A stretch of DNA of 64,000 bases from Candidatus Binatia bacterium (lineage in GTDB: Bacteria > Desulfobacterota > Binatia > UBA1149 > CAITLU01): positions 1-64,000 of the forward strand of contig DASXOZ010000072.1 in assembly GCA_036493895.1 (NCBI GenBank), written 5' to 3'. Both the position numbers and the translations under genes were made by a program. This document shows, one piece after another, positions 18,477 to 27,979 of the stretch (position 1 is the stretch's first letter; every line of letters starts with the position of its first letter). The notes below the pieces were generated by a model. That model did not search any database. It saw only the letters and a list, made by a program, of their open reading frames with translations, and was not told the DNA's origin.

Positions 18477-18542
18477 AGCAGAAGACCCCTGGCCGCGACT
18501 CTCGATGTTCGAATCGATTTTGATGCAAGCAGCAGGGACAGC

Positions 18543-19826
18543 GTGAAAGTGCTCGTCGTCGGCTCCGGCGGGCGCGAGCACGCACTGGCGTGGAAAATCG
18601 CAGGCGATCCTCGCCGTCCGGTCGTCTACGCGGCGCCCGGCTCGGCGGCCATGGCAACGCTCGCGACGCTGGTGCCGATCCAGGCCGGCGACATCGATGC
18701 GCTGGCGGCGTTCGCGGCGAGCGAAGGCATCGACCTCACCGTCGTCGGTCCCGAAGGCCCTCTTGCCGCCGGCATCGTCGACCGCTTTCGCGCCCAGGGT
18801 CTTCGCATTTTCGGACCGGATCGCGCGGGCGCCGAGCTCGAAGCGTCCAAGGCATTCACGAAGCGTCTTCTCGTCGAAGCGGGCGTCCCGACTGCCGAGT
18901 ACGGCGAATTCCGCGATGCGGATGCCGCCAGGCGATTCGCGCGCCACCTCGGATTTCCGGTGGTCGTCAAGGCCGACGGGCTGGCGGCTGGAAAAGGCGT
19001 CGTCATCTGCGCGGACGCCGCCGAGGCCGATCGCACGATCGCGGCGATGCTGGAAGACGGCGCGTTCGGCGAAGCCGGTCGCCACATAGTCGTCGAGGAA
19101 TTCCTCGAAGGCGAGGAAGCGTCGTTCATGGCAATCACCGACGGCGTGACTTCCCTGCCGCTGGCGTCGTCGCAGGACCACAAGGCCGTCTTCGACGGGG
19201 ACCTCGGCCCCAACACCGGAGGCATGGGCGCCTATTCGCCGGCGCCGTGCGTGACGCCGGAGATCCACGACACGATCATGGATCGCGTCATCGAGCCGAC
19301 GGTGCGCACGCTGGCGGCGCGCGGAATCGACTACCGCGGCGTGCTGTACGCGGGGATCATGCTGACGAAGCAAGGGCCGAAAGTGCTCGAGTACAACGTT
19401 CGTTTCGGGGACCCCGAGTGCCAGGCGCTGCTGCTCCGCCTGGATTCGAGCATCCTCGATCTTTTCGACGCGGCGATCGATCGCACGCTCGATCGCCACC
19501 GCATCGAGTGGAAACAGGGTCCTTCGGTCTGCGTCGTGCTGACGGCCGAAGGGTATCCGGGAGACATCCGCAAGGGCGACGCGATCGACGGGCTGGGCGA
19601 GGCCGCCGAGATCCCCGGCGTCGAGGTATTCCACGCGGGCACGGCCCGCGACGATACCGGCACCTGGCGCACGGTCGGCGGTCGCGTGCTCGGCGTCTGC
19701 GCCGGCGGCCGCACGGTTGCCGAAGCGGCGGCAAAGGCTTACGCGGCAGTGGACCGCATTTCGTGGAAGGGCATGCACTGCCGGCGCGACATCGCGTGGA
19801 GGGCGCTGGCGCGCGAGCGCGCCTGA
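18543..19826 (+). CDS. purD: Phosphoribosylamine-glycine ligase
   Basis: Encodes 427 residues from a GTG 66 nt after purH, with AGGGA just upstream. An ATP-grasp ligase that joins phosphoribosylamine to glycine. Signatures are [66 protein letters not shown] and [14 protein letters not shown]. Length is standard. Followed at 7 nt by a 15-bp tandem repeat and then purE. Confidence 0.97.
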   Translation: MKVLVVGSGGREHALAWKIAGDPRRPVVYAAPGSAAMATLATLVPIQAGDIDALAAFAASEGIDLTVVGPEGPLAAGIVDRFRAQGLRIFGPDRAGAELEASKAFTKRLLVEAGVPTAEYGEFRDADAARRFARHLGFPVVVKADGLAAGKGVVICADAAEADRTIAAMLEDGAFGEAGRHIVVEEFLEGEEASFMAITDGVTSLPLASSQDHKAVFDGDLGPNTGGMGAYSPAPCVTPEIHDTIMDRVIEPTVRTLAARGIDYRGVLYAGIMLTKQGPKVLEYNVRFGDPECQALLLRLDSSILDLFDAAIDRTLDRHRIEWKQGPSVCVVLTAEGYPGDIRKGDAIDGLGEAAEIPGVEVFHAGTARDDTGTWRTVGGRVLGVCAGGRTVAEAAAKAYAAVDRISWKGMHCRRDIAWRALARERA

Positions 19827-19832
19827 GCCCGG

Positions 19833-19892
19833 CACACCGCAACCGACCGCACCGCAATCGACCACACCGCAACCGACCACACCGCAACCGAC
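19833..19892. repeat. Four tandem copies of a 15-bp unit between purD and purE
   Basis: Units cover 19833-19847, 19848-19862, 19863-19877 and 19878-19892. Three are identical (CACACCGCAACCGAC); the second has two changed bases. The array fills almost the whole purD-purE gap and ends directly before the AAGGAGGAGAG ribosome-binding site of purE. It could modulate spacing or structure of the purE leader, or simply be slippage-prone DNA. Confidence 0.85.
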
Positions 19893-19903
19893 AAGGAGGA
19901 GAG

Positions 19904-20494
19904 ATGGCCGGGAAAGCAGCAGGCAAGGCAGCAAGCAAGGTAGCGTCGGCGGCGACCGCGAAGAAGCCGGCGCAGAAAACGCCTCCCGCGGCGAAGTCGA
20001 AGCCGCTCGTCGCGATCCTGATGGGAAGCTCGAGCGATCTCGACGTCATGAACGAAGCAGCGCGCATCCTCGAAGAGCTTTCGATCGCGCACGAAGTCGT
20101 CGTCACGTCGGCCCATCGCTCTCCGCAGCAGACCGGGGAGTACGCCCGCGGCGCGCGCGACCGCGGGATCCAGGTGCTGATCGTCGCGGCCGGTCTTGCC
20201 GCGCACCTTGCCGGAGCCGTCGCGGCCAACACGACGCTGCCGGTGCTCGGAGTGCCGCTGGATTCCGGATCGCTTCGCGGGATGGACGCGCTGCTGTCGA
20301 CGGTGATGATGCCTGCCGGAGTTCCGGTGGGCACCTTGGCGATCGGTGCTGCCGGTGCACGCAACGCCGCGCTGCTGGCCGCGCAGATCCTCGCGCTTTC
20401 GGACTCGCGTCTTGCGCGCCTTCTCGAGCAGCGCAAACGCAAGATGGCCGAGGCCGTGCCCGGCAGGGTGCGCAGCTGGCCCGAGGCAAAATAG
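19904..20494 (+). CDS. purE: N5-carboxyaminoimidazole ribonucleotide mutase with Lys/Ala-rich N-terminal tail
   Basis: Encodes 196 residues. The catalytic core begins near residue 34 ([16 protein letters not shown]), followed by SAHRSPQQT and the [13 protein letters not shown] and [12 protein letters not shown] blocks that define PurE. It interconverts N5-CAIR and CAIR. Residues 1-33 are an unusual Ala/Lys/Pro-rich extension ([23 protein letters not shown]) resembling a histone H1 tail and the separate H1-like protein at 39.1 kb. AAGGAGGA before the ATG supports this start, so the tail is probably translated. No purK is adjacent. Confidence 0.9.
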   Translation: MAGKAAGKAASKVASAATAKKPAQKTPPAAKSKPLVAILMGSSSDLDVMNEAARILEELSIAHEVVVTSAHRSPQQTGEYARGARDRGIQVLIVAAGLAAHLAGAVAANTTLPVLGVPLDSGSLRGMDALLSTVMMPAGVPVGTLAIGAAGARNAALLAAQILALSDSRLARLLEQRKRKMAEAVPGRVRSWPEAK

Positions 20495-20522
20495 ACTGTC
20501 GTACGTCGTTGCAGAGCGCGAC

Positions 20523-21149
20523 GTGGACGCAGCAGCCCGGTTCCTCGCGGCCGGCGGCGTCGTGGCCTATCCGACCGAGACCGTCTACGGGCTCGGGGTC
20601 GACGCTCGAAGCAGCGCCGCGATCGCAGCGCTGCTCGTCATGAAGGGGCGCGACGAAGGGCGCGGCATCTCGCTGCTCGTCGAAAACCTCGACGCGGCGG
20701 CCGACCTTCTCGCCGAGCCGCCGGGTGAGGATGCGCGCGCGCTCGCGTCGCGCTTCTGGCCGGGACCGCTGACGATCGTGCTTGCAGCGTCGTCGCGGGT
20801 CGCGCCGCAGGTCGTCGGCCCGAGCGGCGGAGTCGGGCTTCGCTGCAGCAGCGATCCGTGGGCGGCGGCGCTGGTGGCAAGATTCGGCGCTCCGGTTACC
20901 TCCACGTCAGCGAACGCGAGCGGATGCGAGCCGGCACGCTCGGCCGGCGACGTGCGCAGTGCCTTTCCACATCAGGCGAGCGGCGCTGCGCCGTCGCTGT
21001 TCGTTCTCGACGGCGGCGCAAGGACTTCGAGCGAGGTTTCCACGGTGATTGAGTTTTCGAAGGGCCGTGCGACGCTCCTGCGAGAAGGCGCGATCCGCGC
21101 CAGTGATCTCGCTTCCATGATCGACCTGGCAGGAAAAAACCGTGGCTAG
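20523..21149 (+). CDS. Sua5/YciO/YrdC-family L-threonylcarbamoyladenylate synthase
   Basis: Encodes about 208 residues; GTG at 20523 was chosen because it places the family motif GGVVAYPTETVYGLG at the usual distance (~residue 11), and the frame overlaps purE if extended. Further signatures are RFWPGPLTIVLAAS, GGVGLRCSS and VTSTSANASG. It makes threonylcarbamoyl-AMP for the t6A modification of ANN-decoding tRNAs. The stop overlaps the next gene's GTG region, so it belongs to the pur transcription unit. Confidence 0.88.
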   Translation: MDAAARFLAAGGVVAYPTETVYGLGVDARSSAAIAALLVMKGRDEGRGISLLVENLDAAADLLAEPPGEDARALASRFWPGPLTIVLAASSRVAPQVVGPSGGVGLRCSSDPWAAALVARFGAPVTSTSANASGCEPARSAGDVRSAFPHQASGAAPSLFVLDGGARTSSEVSTVIEFSKGRATLLREGAIRASDLASMIDLAGKNRG

Positions 21150-22410
21150 ATTCCGCCCTTTCCGGGCGATCCGTTATGCATCGCGCGCCGGCGCCATGGA
21201 ACGCATCGTCGCTCCGCCCTACGACGTCATCAGTCCCGCCGAACGCGACGCGTTCTACGAGGCCAGCGCGTTCAACTGCACCAGGCTCATCCTCAACAAG
21301 GAAAGCCACGACGCGGCGGCCGCCGAATACCGCGCGTGGCAGGACGAAGGCATTCTCGAGCGCGACGCAGCGCCTTCGTTCTATCTCTATACCCAGGAGT
21401 TCGACGCCGGCGGGCCGCGGCGCCGCGTCGGCGTGCTCGGCGCGCTGGCCCTCGAGCCGTATTCGACCGGAGTCGTGCTGCGCCACGAAAATACGTTCGC
21501 GCACCACAAGCGCGACCGTCTCGAGCTGACCCGGCGTGTGAAGGCCAACCTCTCGCCGATCTTCTGCGTGTACTCGAAACCGGGCTTCGTGCCCGAGCCC
21601 GACGGCGGCTGGCAGAGCGAGCCCGACGTCGACGTGATGCACCAGGGCGTGCGCCACCGATTGTGGGCCGTGCGCAGCCAGGCGGGCATCGCCCGTATCC
21701 GCGACGCCGTGGCCGACGAAGCGTTGTTCATTGCCGACGGCCACCATCGCTACGAGACGGCGCTCAACTACTGGTACGAATGCGTTTCCGCCGGAAAGGA
21801 ACCGCCGGTCGGCGCCGATGCCCCGGGCGACGACGTGCAGCCCGCTGCGCACGTGCTGGCCTTTCTTGCTGCGTTCGAAGATCCGGGTCTCGTGATCCTG
21901 CCGACGCATCGCGAGCTCGTGAGCGCGCCTGGCGTCGGTGCGGCGGCTTTCGAGTCGGCGCTGTCCGAATCGTTCCGCCTCGAAGCCTTTTCTTTCGACG
22001 AGGCCGGTGCCGACAGGCTCGTTGCGGCGCTGGCCAACGTCGGGCCGGATCGCCACGCCTTCGGCATCGCGCTGCGCGGACTGCCGCGGTTCCTGCTCGC
22101 GACCAGGCCCGTCGCGACCGATGCCGCGTCGCCGCTGGAGCGTCTCGACGTCAAGGTGCTCCATGACGATATCGTCGACCGGGCGCTCGCGCGCGCCGGC
22201 GCGAAGCGGCCGGAGCTGGCGTACTCGATCGACGCGAAGGACATCCTGACGCGGGTGCTGCGCGGCGAGCTGCAGGGCGGATTCCTGATGAACGCGACGC
22301 GCGCGGACCAGATGGCCGATGTCTGCCGCGCCGGCGAGCTGATGCCGCACAAGTCGACGTACTTTTACCCGAAGCTGCTGACCGGCCTGGTCTTCCACGC
22401 GCTCGAGTAG
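21142..22410 (+). CDS. DUF1015 family protein
   Basis: Encodes 422 residues from a GTG overlapping the end of the Sua5/TsaC-like gene. Signature segments of DUF1015 are FRPFRAIRY at the N-terminus, IVAPPYDVISPAERDA, the HENTFAHHKRDRLELTR block, KANLSPIFCVYS and ADGHHRYETALNY. The family is widespread in bacteria, and I know of no settled biochemical function. It is cytoplasmic, of normal length, and the last gene of the alr-pur unit. The His/Arg/Glu-rich conserved blocks suggest a catalytic protein. Confidence 0.88.
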   Translation: MARFRPFRAIRYASRAGAMERIVAPPYDVISPAERDAFYEASAFNCTRLILNKESHDAAAAEYRAWQDEGILERDAAPSFYLYTQEFDAGGPRRRVGVLGALALEPYSTGVVLRHENTFAHHKRDRLELTRRVKANLSPIFCVYSKPGFVPEPDGGWQSEPDVDVMHQGVRHRLWAVRSQAGIARIRDAVADEALFIADGHHRYETALNYWYECVSAGKEPPVGADAPGDDVQPAAHVLAFLAAFEDPGLVILPTHRELVSAPGVGAAAFESALSESFRLEAFSFDEAGADRLVAALANVGPDRHAFGIALRGLPRFLLATRPVATDAASPLERLDVKVLHDDIVDRALARAGAKRPELAYSIDAKDILTRVLRGELQGGFLMNATRADQMADVCRAGELMPHKSTYFYPKLLTGLVFHALE

Positions 22411-22420
22411 GCGGGTTTGG

Positions 22421-22450
22421 CGACAGGCACCAGGATCCTGGTGCCGTCCC
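22421..22450. repeat. REP-like perfect palindrome GGCACCAGGATCCTGGTGCC
   Basis: Positions 22426-22445 form a perfect 20-bp palindrome with GACA before and GTCC after it, in the gap after the DUF1015 gene. It shares the GACAGGCACC core with 40297-40315 and the GGCACC core with 961-988. It could also serve as the terminator hairpin of the pur operon, but no T tract follows. Confidence 0.65.
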
Positions 22451-22514
22451 GATTCGCTGCGGGTGCCACCCCGCGTGCAAACGATTGTTGGGTTGTCTCC
22501 CGAGGTCGGGCACA

Positions 22515-23837
22515 GTGCACCGTCACACGGGAAGCACCGACTTGTCGCAGTCTCTTTCCACGTCTTCGTCCTCGTCCTCGCGGGCCACCCGCTGCCGGCG
22601 CGCTCTCGCGATCGCGGCCATCGTCCTCGCGTCGTGTTCGCCCCAGCTCCGCTGGCACACCGACGACACCCAGATCGCACGCGACGCAGCCCGCCTCTTC
22701 CGTTCGGAGGGGGCGTTCGGTGCTCCGCGCGAGCCGTACTCCGACGAAATCGCGCCGGTCCCGATGCGCAGGAACATGCGCCCTTGCTGCGCGTTCGGCG
22801 CCCAGCTACGCGTGCGCGTCGGGCCGGTGCCGATCCCGCTCATCTTCCTCGGCAACATCGTCGACGAGAGACACATCCGTCACCACGTATACGACAGCGG
22901 CAACGCGACGTTCGGTTCCCACGGTTCGGCGGGTCCGGAGATCGTGCACAGCGAAGGCAACGGGCTCGTCTACAGCTGTCGTGCCGGGTTCCTCGATATC
23001 GCGCACATGCGCGACTACTCGGACGCGGCGCTGTACATCATCACCGCGCTGGCGAGGAACCTCGAGAAAGGCGGGCGCATTCCGCTTCCGGACGAAGGAG
23101 CCAAAGTCGCCATCGAGCTGAAGCCTGTCGATCCTTCGCTGATTGCCCAGTACGGGCGCTGGGCCATTGCGACTTCGCTCGGCCAGTGGCTCGCGTTCCA
23201 GTCGGGGCTCTGGCACGAGGTCGCGACGTGGTTCGGATGGTCGACGTTTGCGCTGTTTCCCGAGCGGGTCTCTGCGTTCTCACCCGAAGACCTTTACTCG
23301 AACATCCTCGGCGCGCGCATCGCGGCGGCCGTGGTTTCCCAGAGCGGTGCCCGCGACGAATTCGTCTACAACCGCAACGTCGACCGCTGGCTGCAACGCA
23401 CGCTCGACCTGGTAGAGACGGTGCCCGTCCCTGCAGCCGAAGAGGCCATGTTGTCGGTGGACGGGCTGTGGTGGGATTCGACCAAGCGCTTGCCGGACAT
23501 GTCGCTGGTGCTTCGTCGCAACTTCTCGAGCGGCGATGCCGTCGTGCCCTGGCTGATCCCGAAGGCCCGCGTCGGGCCCAAGCTGCGAGCGGCGTGCGGA
23601 GCCGATCCCCAGCCTCTTCCGGTCGCGAATCCTTCGTCGATCGGAGCGATCGATTTCGCGTCGCTCGTCACTCTCGTCATCGAACCTTCATCTGAGCTGG
23701 CCCGCCAGGAACCGTTCGCCCACCTCTCTCGACGCATCACCCAGAAGGATTTCCCGGCGATCGTCGACTTCGTCCGTCGTCAGAACGAACAGATGTTCGG
23801 CCCCCTGGCTGACCGCCCCGACAGCGAGCTGCCGTGA
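22515..23837 (+). CDS. DUF4056 domain lipoprotein
   Basis: Encodes about 440 residues from a GTG preceded by GAGGT at ~8 nt; TTG starts at 22485 or 22539 are also possible. A basic Ser-rich stretch leads into a hydrophobic segment ending LASC, a lipobox, so it should be an envelope lipoprotein. RPCCAFGAQLRVRVGPVPIP is the conserved DUF4056 opening; SEGNGLVYSCRAGFLDIAHMRDYSD, with its His and Asp, suggests a hydrolase-like active site. Function is unknown. Two further exported proteins follow on the same strand. Confidence 0.7.
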   Translation: MHRHTGSTDLSQSLSTSSSSSSRATRCRRALAIAAIVLASCSPQLRWHTDDTQIARDAARLFRSEGAFGAPREPYSDEIAPVPMRRNMRPCCAFGAQLRVRVGPVPIPLIFLGNIVDERHIRHHVYDSGNATFGSHGSAGPEIVHSEGNGLVYSCRAGFLDIAHMRDYSDAALYIITALARNLEKGGRIPLPDEGAKVAIELKPVDPSLIAQYGRWAIATSLGQWLAFQSGLWHEVATWFGWSTFALFPERVSAFSPEDLYSNILGARIAAAVVSQSGARDEFVYNRNVDRWLQRTLDLVETVPVPAAEEAMLSVDGLWWDSTKRLPDMSLVLRRNFSSGDAVVPWLIPKARVGPKLRAACGADPQPLPVANPSSIGAIDFASLVTLVIEPSSELARQEPFAHLSRRITQKDFPAIVDFVRRQNEQMFGPLADRPDSELP

Positions 23838-23897
23838 TCGCAGTCGTCGTGGTTGACGACGGCGACTTTCCCATACAGGGTCGCCCGCGGGTCCTTG

Positions 23898-24725
23898 ATG
23901 ACGGCACTACGCAGAACATCGTTCCTGTCGGCAGCATTCCTCGTGCTTTTTGCGTGGGCGCTCCCGGCCCCCGCAGATGAGCCTGTTCACATCCTGGTGC
24001 TGAAGGAGCACGGCGTCGGCAGTCCGACGCTGGCCCAGCCCTACCTCGACCGTTTCGTGGCCAACGCCGCGAAAGAGAACGCCTGGGGCGATGCCACAGG
24101 CCAGTACTACGTCACCCGCGCGGCGGCCCAGGAATTCATCGCCTCGCAGAAACCGCACTACGGCATTCTCTCGCTCGCGGCCTTTCTCGACTTCCGCCTG
24201 AAGTACAATCTCGAAGTCATCGGCAAGGTGGCGGTGTCGCTGGTCGGCGGCCAGCAGTACTTCCTCATCAGCAAGACCGCCCACGACCTTGCCGGCTGCA
24301 AGTCCAAGAGGCTGGCGAGCGACCACACCACCGATCAGCGTTTCATCGAGAAAGTCGTCGCGCGCGGCGCTTTCCATTTGTCCGATTTCACGCTCGATAC
24401 CACCCAGCGCCCGCTGCAGACGATCAAGGAAGTCGTCGCGGGAAACGCCGATTGCGCGCTGATCGATGACGCGCAGATGAGCGAGCTTGCCAAGCTGACC
24501 GGCGCCGACGACGTCAAGCAGGTGTGGAAGAGCGAGCTGCTGCCGCCGATGGTCGTCACCGCGTTTCCCAGCGCCCCGACAGCCGAACGGCTGAAATTCC
24601 AGCGCAACTTCAGCAAGGTTTGCATCGCCGACGCCAAACCCGCGTGCGCCGAAGTCGGGATCTCGTCGCTCGACATGGCGAGTGCCGCAGATTACGCAGC
24701 GGTCGTGGCGGCGTACGGGAGTTGA
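23898..24725 (+). CDS. PhnD/SsuA-like periplasmic substrate-binding protein
   Basis: Encodes 275 residues with a signal peptide (hydrophobic FLSAAFLVLFAWALPAPA) cleaved near residue 27. The mature part resembles phosphate/phosphonate-type binding proteins: SQKPHYGILSLAAFLDF, KSKRLASDHTTDQRFIEKVV and GNADCALIDDAQMSEL in the usual two-lobed order. No permease or ATPase of an ABC transporter is adjacent, so it is an orphan that may serve a remote transporter or act as a sensor. The start was placed at the ATG just before the signal peptide. Confidence 0.7.
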   Translation: MTALRRTSFLSAAFLVLFAWALPAPADEPVHILVLKEHGVGSPTLAQPYLDRFVANAAKENAWGDATGQYYVTRAAAQEFIASQKPHYGILSLAAFLDFRLKYNLEVIGKVAVSLVGGQQYFLISKTAHDLAGCKSKRLASDHTTDQRFIEKVVARGAFHLSDFTLDTTQRPLQTIKEVVAGNADCALIDDAQMSELAKLTGADDVKQVWKSELLPPMVVTAFPSAPTAERLKFQRNFSKVCIADAKPACAEVGISSLDMASAADYAAVVAAYGS

Positions 24726-24762
24726 GCCCGCGCCCCCGCACGAGGAGCCCCGGGAGTCGTTG

Positions 24763-25521
24763 ATGATGAGCCACTCGCGCGCACTCCGGATCGCTCGCAC
24801 TGCGACCATCGTCGCGGTCGCGACCTTGCTCTCGGCCTGCGTCGTGCTGAGGCCCCAGGGCTATTCCGAGTTCCAGGGCGCGCTGAAGAAAGGCGACGCG
24901 CTGCAGGTCTACGACCGGCTCGAATTCCTCATTGCCAACGACAACGACACGCGCAACGACCGGCGCGACGCGTTTCGCGCGGTGAAGGACCGCAACGAGG
25001 AGACGGCGGCGTTCCAGTTCGCATGGGCCGGCATCGCCGGTCGCCTCGTGCAGCAGCGCGGGCTGCTCGCGGCCGGAATGCTCAAGGACATCGAGAAGCA
25101 CGCACGGCGCAGCGTCGAGCTGGATCCGAACTTCCGCGACGGCGCCGCGACCAGCCTGCTCGGCACGATGTACGTGGCCGCCCCGTCGAGCCTGCTCGCG
25201 CACGGCGATTCCGAGATCGGCCTGGAAATGCTCGCGGGCCTTGTCGAAAAGTATCCCGACAACCCCGAGGACCACCTGCGCCTGGCCGAAGCCTACATCA
25301 CGCTGAACGACCCCGGTCCCGCGATCTCCCACCTGTGCACGTGCCTGGCCGTCAAGGACAAGATGCGCAAGGACGAGCAGAAGCTGCTCGTCAACCTCTT
25401 CGCCGACGCGGGGCAGGCCAAGTGCGGCGAGACGCCGGTGCCCCAGCCGAAGAAGAAGCACCACTGGCTGTCGTCGTCGAAGTCGTCGTCCAAGCCCGAG
25501 TCTCCCGAGCTCGAGCACTGA
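24763..25521 (+). CDS. TPR-like lipoprotein (TatT/TRAP-associated type)
   Basis: Encodes 252 residues from the first of two ATGs, with GGGAG at ~7 nt. The N-terminus is a lipoprotein signal with LLSAC (lipobox). The body is alpha-helical with tetratricopeptide-like helix pairs (GDALQVYDRLEFLIAND, LEMLAGLVEKYPDNPEDHLRLAEAYITLND). The tail is Lys/Ser-rich. It resembles TatT-like TRAP-transporter-associated proteins or generic TPR scaffolds. It ends 60 nt before the convergent MMPL gene. Confidence 0.6.
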   Translation: MMSHSRALRIARTATIVAVATLLSACVVLRPQGYSEFQGALKKGDALQVYDRLEFLIANDNDTRNDRRDAFRAVKDRNEETAAFQFAWAGIAGRLVQQRGLLAAGMLKDIEKHARRSVELDPNFRDGAATSLLGTMYVAAPSSLLAHGDSEIGLEMLAGLVEKYPDNPEDHLRLAEAYITLNDPGPAISHLCTCLAVKDKMRKDEQKLLVNLFADAGQAKCGETPVPQPKKKHHWLSSSKSSSKPESPELEH

Positions 25522-25581
25522 AGACCCGACAGGCCGCTGCCGGCGGATCTCGCCGCGCAGGCAGCGACAAGCGCAAGTTTT

Positions 25582-27900
25582 CTATTCCTGCGGGGCCGTG
25601 TCGTCCGGCTTCGCGCCGCTGAGGATCCACAGCGCCGCCGGCAGTGCGAAGAAGTCGGCGATCATCGACAATACGAAGGCCAGCGCCGCGAGCACGCCGA
25701 ACTGGCGCATCGAAGGCAGCTCGGCCAACCCGAAAGCCAGGAATCCGCCCGCGTTGATCAGCGTCGCGAAGAAGATCGCGCGGCCGGCCACGACGAAGGT
25801 GTGGCGCAGGGCTTTTTCGGTGCTGCCGTCGGCCAGGCCTTCCTGGAAATGCCAGAAGAAGTGGATCTGGTCGTTCTCGGAAGTCCCGAGGATCGTCGAT
25901 GCGATCAGGATCGTCGCGACGTTGAGCGGGATGTCGGCAAGCCGCATCACGCCGAACATCACGAGGATCGCGAACACCGACGGGATCATGGCCATCAGGC
26001 GAGCCGCACCGTTGCGGAACACGATGAGGAACGCGATGAAAATGATCGCGACGGTGATCTTGAAGCTGTCGACCAGCGTCGGCACCAGGCTCTGTGCCAT
26101 CTTCGCGTTCAGGGGGCTGATGCCGACCATCTGGACCTGGAAAACCTTGAGCGCGGGGTCGCGCGCCACCGCGTCGGCCCACAGCTTGCGGATCGACGCG
26201 TTGAGCCTCTCGAACTCCTCGTGCTCGACGACGTGGCTGATCACCGTGAAATGCGTCTGCGCGAGCTCGTGCGCCTGCACGAAACGCTGCAGCATCGGCT
26301 CGTGGGCCATCAGCCCCTCGAGGTCGCCGGCCAGCTGGTCCATGCCGTCCGGCGTCGTCGGCCACTGCTCCGCCTCTCCGGCGATGTAGCGCATCAGGCG
26401 CAGGATCGTCGTCGGTCCGACCGCGGCGCCGACATCGGGGTCTTTCTCGAGCGCAGACTGGAAGTGGTCGAGCCCGGCGAGCACGTCGGGCTCGGACACG
26501 CTGGCCAGATCGCCCTTGAGCCAGACCTGCGTCACCGAAAGTCCCGGGATCATCTGTCCGAGGCGTTTGGTGTCCTTGTAGAGCTGGCTCTGCGGATTCA
26601 TGTACTCGACAGGGTCGGTCAGGATGCGCAGCGGCGTGACGTAACCGGGCAGCCCGAACAGCGCGACGCCGCCGGCGGCAGAAAGCGCGAGCGCCGCCCC
26701 GACCAGCAGGTAGCGCCAGCGATACGTAAAGCGCGGCAGCCAGGTCGCCGCGGCGCGGACGCGTGCACCGACGGCGCGGTTTTGCGTCTCGGTCGGGGTG
26801 GCCAGCTCCTTCTGCAGCGCCGGGAACAGCGTGAAGACGATGATCCACGTGATCACCAGCCCGACTGCAACCCAGGAACCCATTTCGCGGATCGGGCGGA
26901 TCTTCGAGACCAGCAGCGCCGCAAAACCGACCGCGGTCGCGAAGATCGAAGCCGTGCACGCGACGAATTTGTTCGACAGCGCGAAGAGCTGGTGCTCGGC
27001 AGGATCGCGCCCGGCAGGGCAGTCGACGAAGCGCGAGTGGAGATAGACGAGCGAGGCCGTCGCAGTGACCAGGATCGTCATCGGCACCATCGGCGAGACG
27101 ATCGTGAAGCTGCCGCCGGTAAGCCCGATGTATCCGACCGACATTGCAAGGTTGACGGCCAGCGTGATGAGGAACGCCAGCAGCGTGCGCACCGAGCGGT
27201 ACAGCGACAGGTTGAGCACGATGACGAACGCCGTGAACAGGATGAAATACAGCGGCGCCCTGCGCTGCGTCTCGTCGAGGTAGCGGTTCACGTACGGCTG
27301 GCCGATGCGGAAAAGACCGCGAAGCGGCGCCGGATTTGCCAGCACCGGCGCGATCGCCTTGTCGATCGCATCGAGCGTCGCGGCACGCTCCGCCGTGCCC
27401 GCAACCGTCATCACGATGCCGATCGCGAGGAAGTGATCGCCGACCAGGCCCTGCTTGCGCATGAGGTCGGTGCCCAGGACGAAGTTGCGGAACGCCTCGA
27501 GCTCGGCGGGCGTGGCCTGGAAGCCCGCCTTGGCGCGCCGGTAAATCGACAGCGCCGAGTTCGGCATGATGCCGGGAATTCCGGCCAGCGATTTTTCGAT
27601 CGAATCGATCTTCGCCACGGCGGCCGGCGCCAGGGGATCGTCGGCCTCGGCGAGCAGCACCGCGTATTCGCCCGACCCGAACACCTTCTCGAACTCGCGC
27701 GTCGCGATCGCGTCGGGATCGTCGGCCACGACGAGGCGGTCGATCGAGTTGTCCTGGCCGACCTGGATCGCGTACCAGACCGACGGAACCAGGAGCAGCG
27801 CGTAAAGGACGAGGATCGGACGGCTGCGCGCGACGATCGCGCGGAAGACGCGGGACAGGCCTTTCCCGTCGCTGTGGCTGTCGGGCCCGGTATCGCTCAC
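25582..27900 (-). CDS. RND/MMPL-family exporter
   Basis: Encodes 772 residues from GTG at 27900 (GGAG upstream at 5 nt). Two repeated halves each have one membrane helix, a large periplasmic loop and a block of five helices. Examples are ILVLYALLLVPSVWY, then PLYFILFTAFVIVLNLSLY with MVPMTILVTATASLVYLHSR in half one; half two has FKITVAIIFIAFLIVF and MIADFFALPAALWIL. This is the MMPL/HpnN arrangement, used to move lipids or hydrophobic molecules across the inner membrane with the proton-motive force. GTSENDQIHFFWHFQEG is the typical TM10-region motif. Substrate unknown; no membrane-fusion partner is adjacent. Confidence 0.85.
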   Translation of the reverse strand: MSDTGPDSHSDGKGLSRVFRAIVARSRPILVLYALLLVPSVWYAIQVGQDNSIDRLVVADDPDAIATREFEKVFGSGEYAVLLAEADDPLAPAAVAKIDSIEKSLAGIPGIMPNSALSIYRRAKAGFQATPAELEAFRNFVLGTDLMRKQGLVGDHFLAIGIVMTVAGTAERAATLDAIDKAIAPVLANPAPLRGLFRIGQPYVNRYLDETQRRAPLYFILFTAFVIVLNLSLYRSVRTLLAFLITLAVNLAMSVGYIGLTGGSFTIVSPMVPMTILVTATASLVYLHSRFVDCPAGRDPAEHQLFALSNKFVACTASIFATAVGFAALLVSKIRPIREMGSWVAVGLVITWIIVFTLFPALQKELATPTETQNRAVGARVRAAATWLPRFTYRWRYLLVGAALALSAAGGVALFGLPGYVTPLRILTDPVEYMNPQSQLYKDTKRLGQMIPGLSVTQVWLKGDLASVSEPDVLAGLDHFQSALEKDPDVGAAVGPTTILRLMRYIAGEAEQWPTTPDGMDQLAGDLEGLMAHEPMLQRFVQAHELAQTHFTVISHVVEHEEFERLNASIRKLWADAVARDPALKVFQVQMVGISPLNAKMAQSLVPTLVDSFKITVAIIFIAFLIVFRNGAARLMAMIPSVFAILVMFGVMRLADIPLNVATILIASTILGTSENDQIHFFWHFQEGLADGSTEKALRHTFVVAGRAIFFATLINAGGFLAFGLAELPSMRQFGVLAALAFVLSMIADFFALPAALWILSGAKPDDTAPQE

Positions 27901-27979
27901 GAGTGCTCCGTTTACAGGCAGACGGCAGGGCGGCGCCACGCCCTCACCGCGGTTTGGCGCGGGCGCGCCCGCATCGGTA

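Noticed and set aside
16812-19934. About 1040-codon open frame on the minus strand across purH and purD
   Set aside because: Opposite to two certain genes, with biased composition and no motif.
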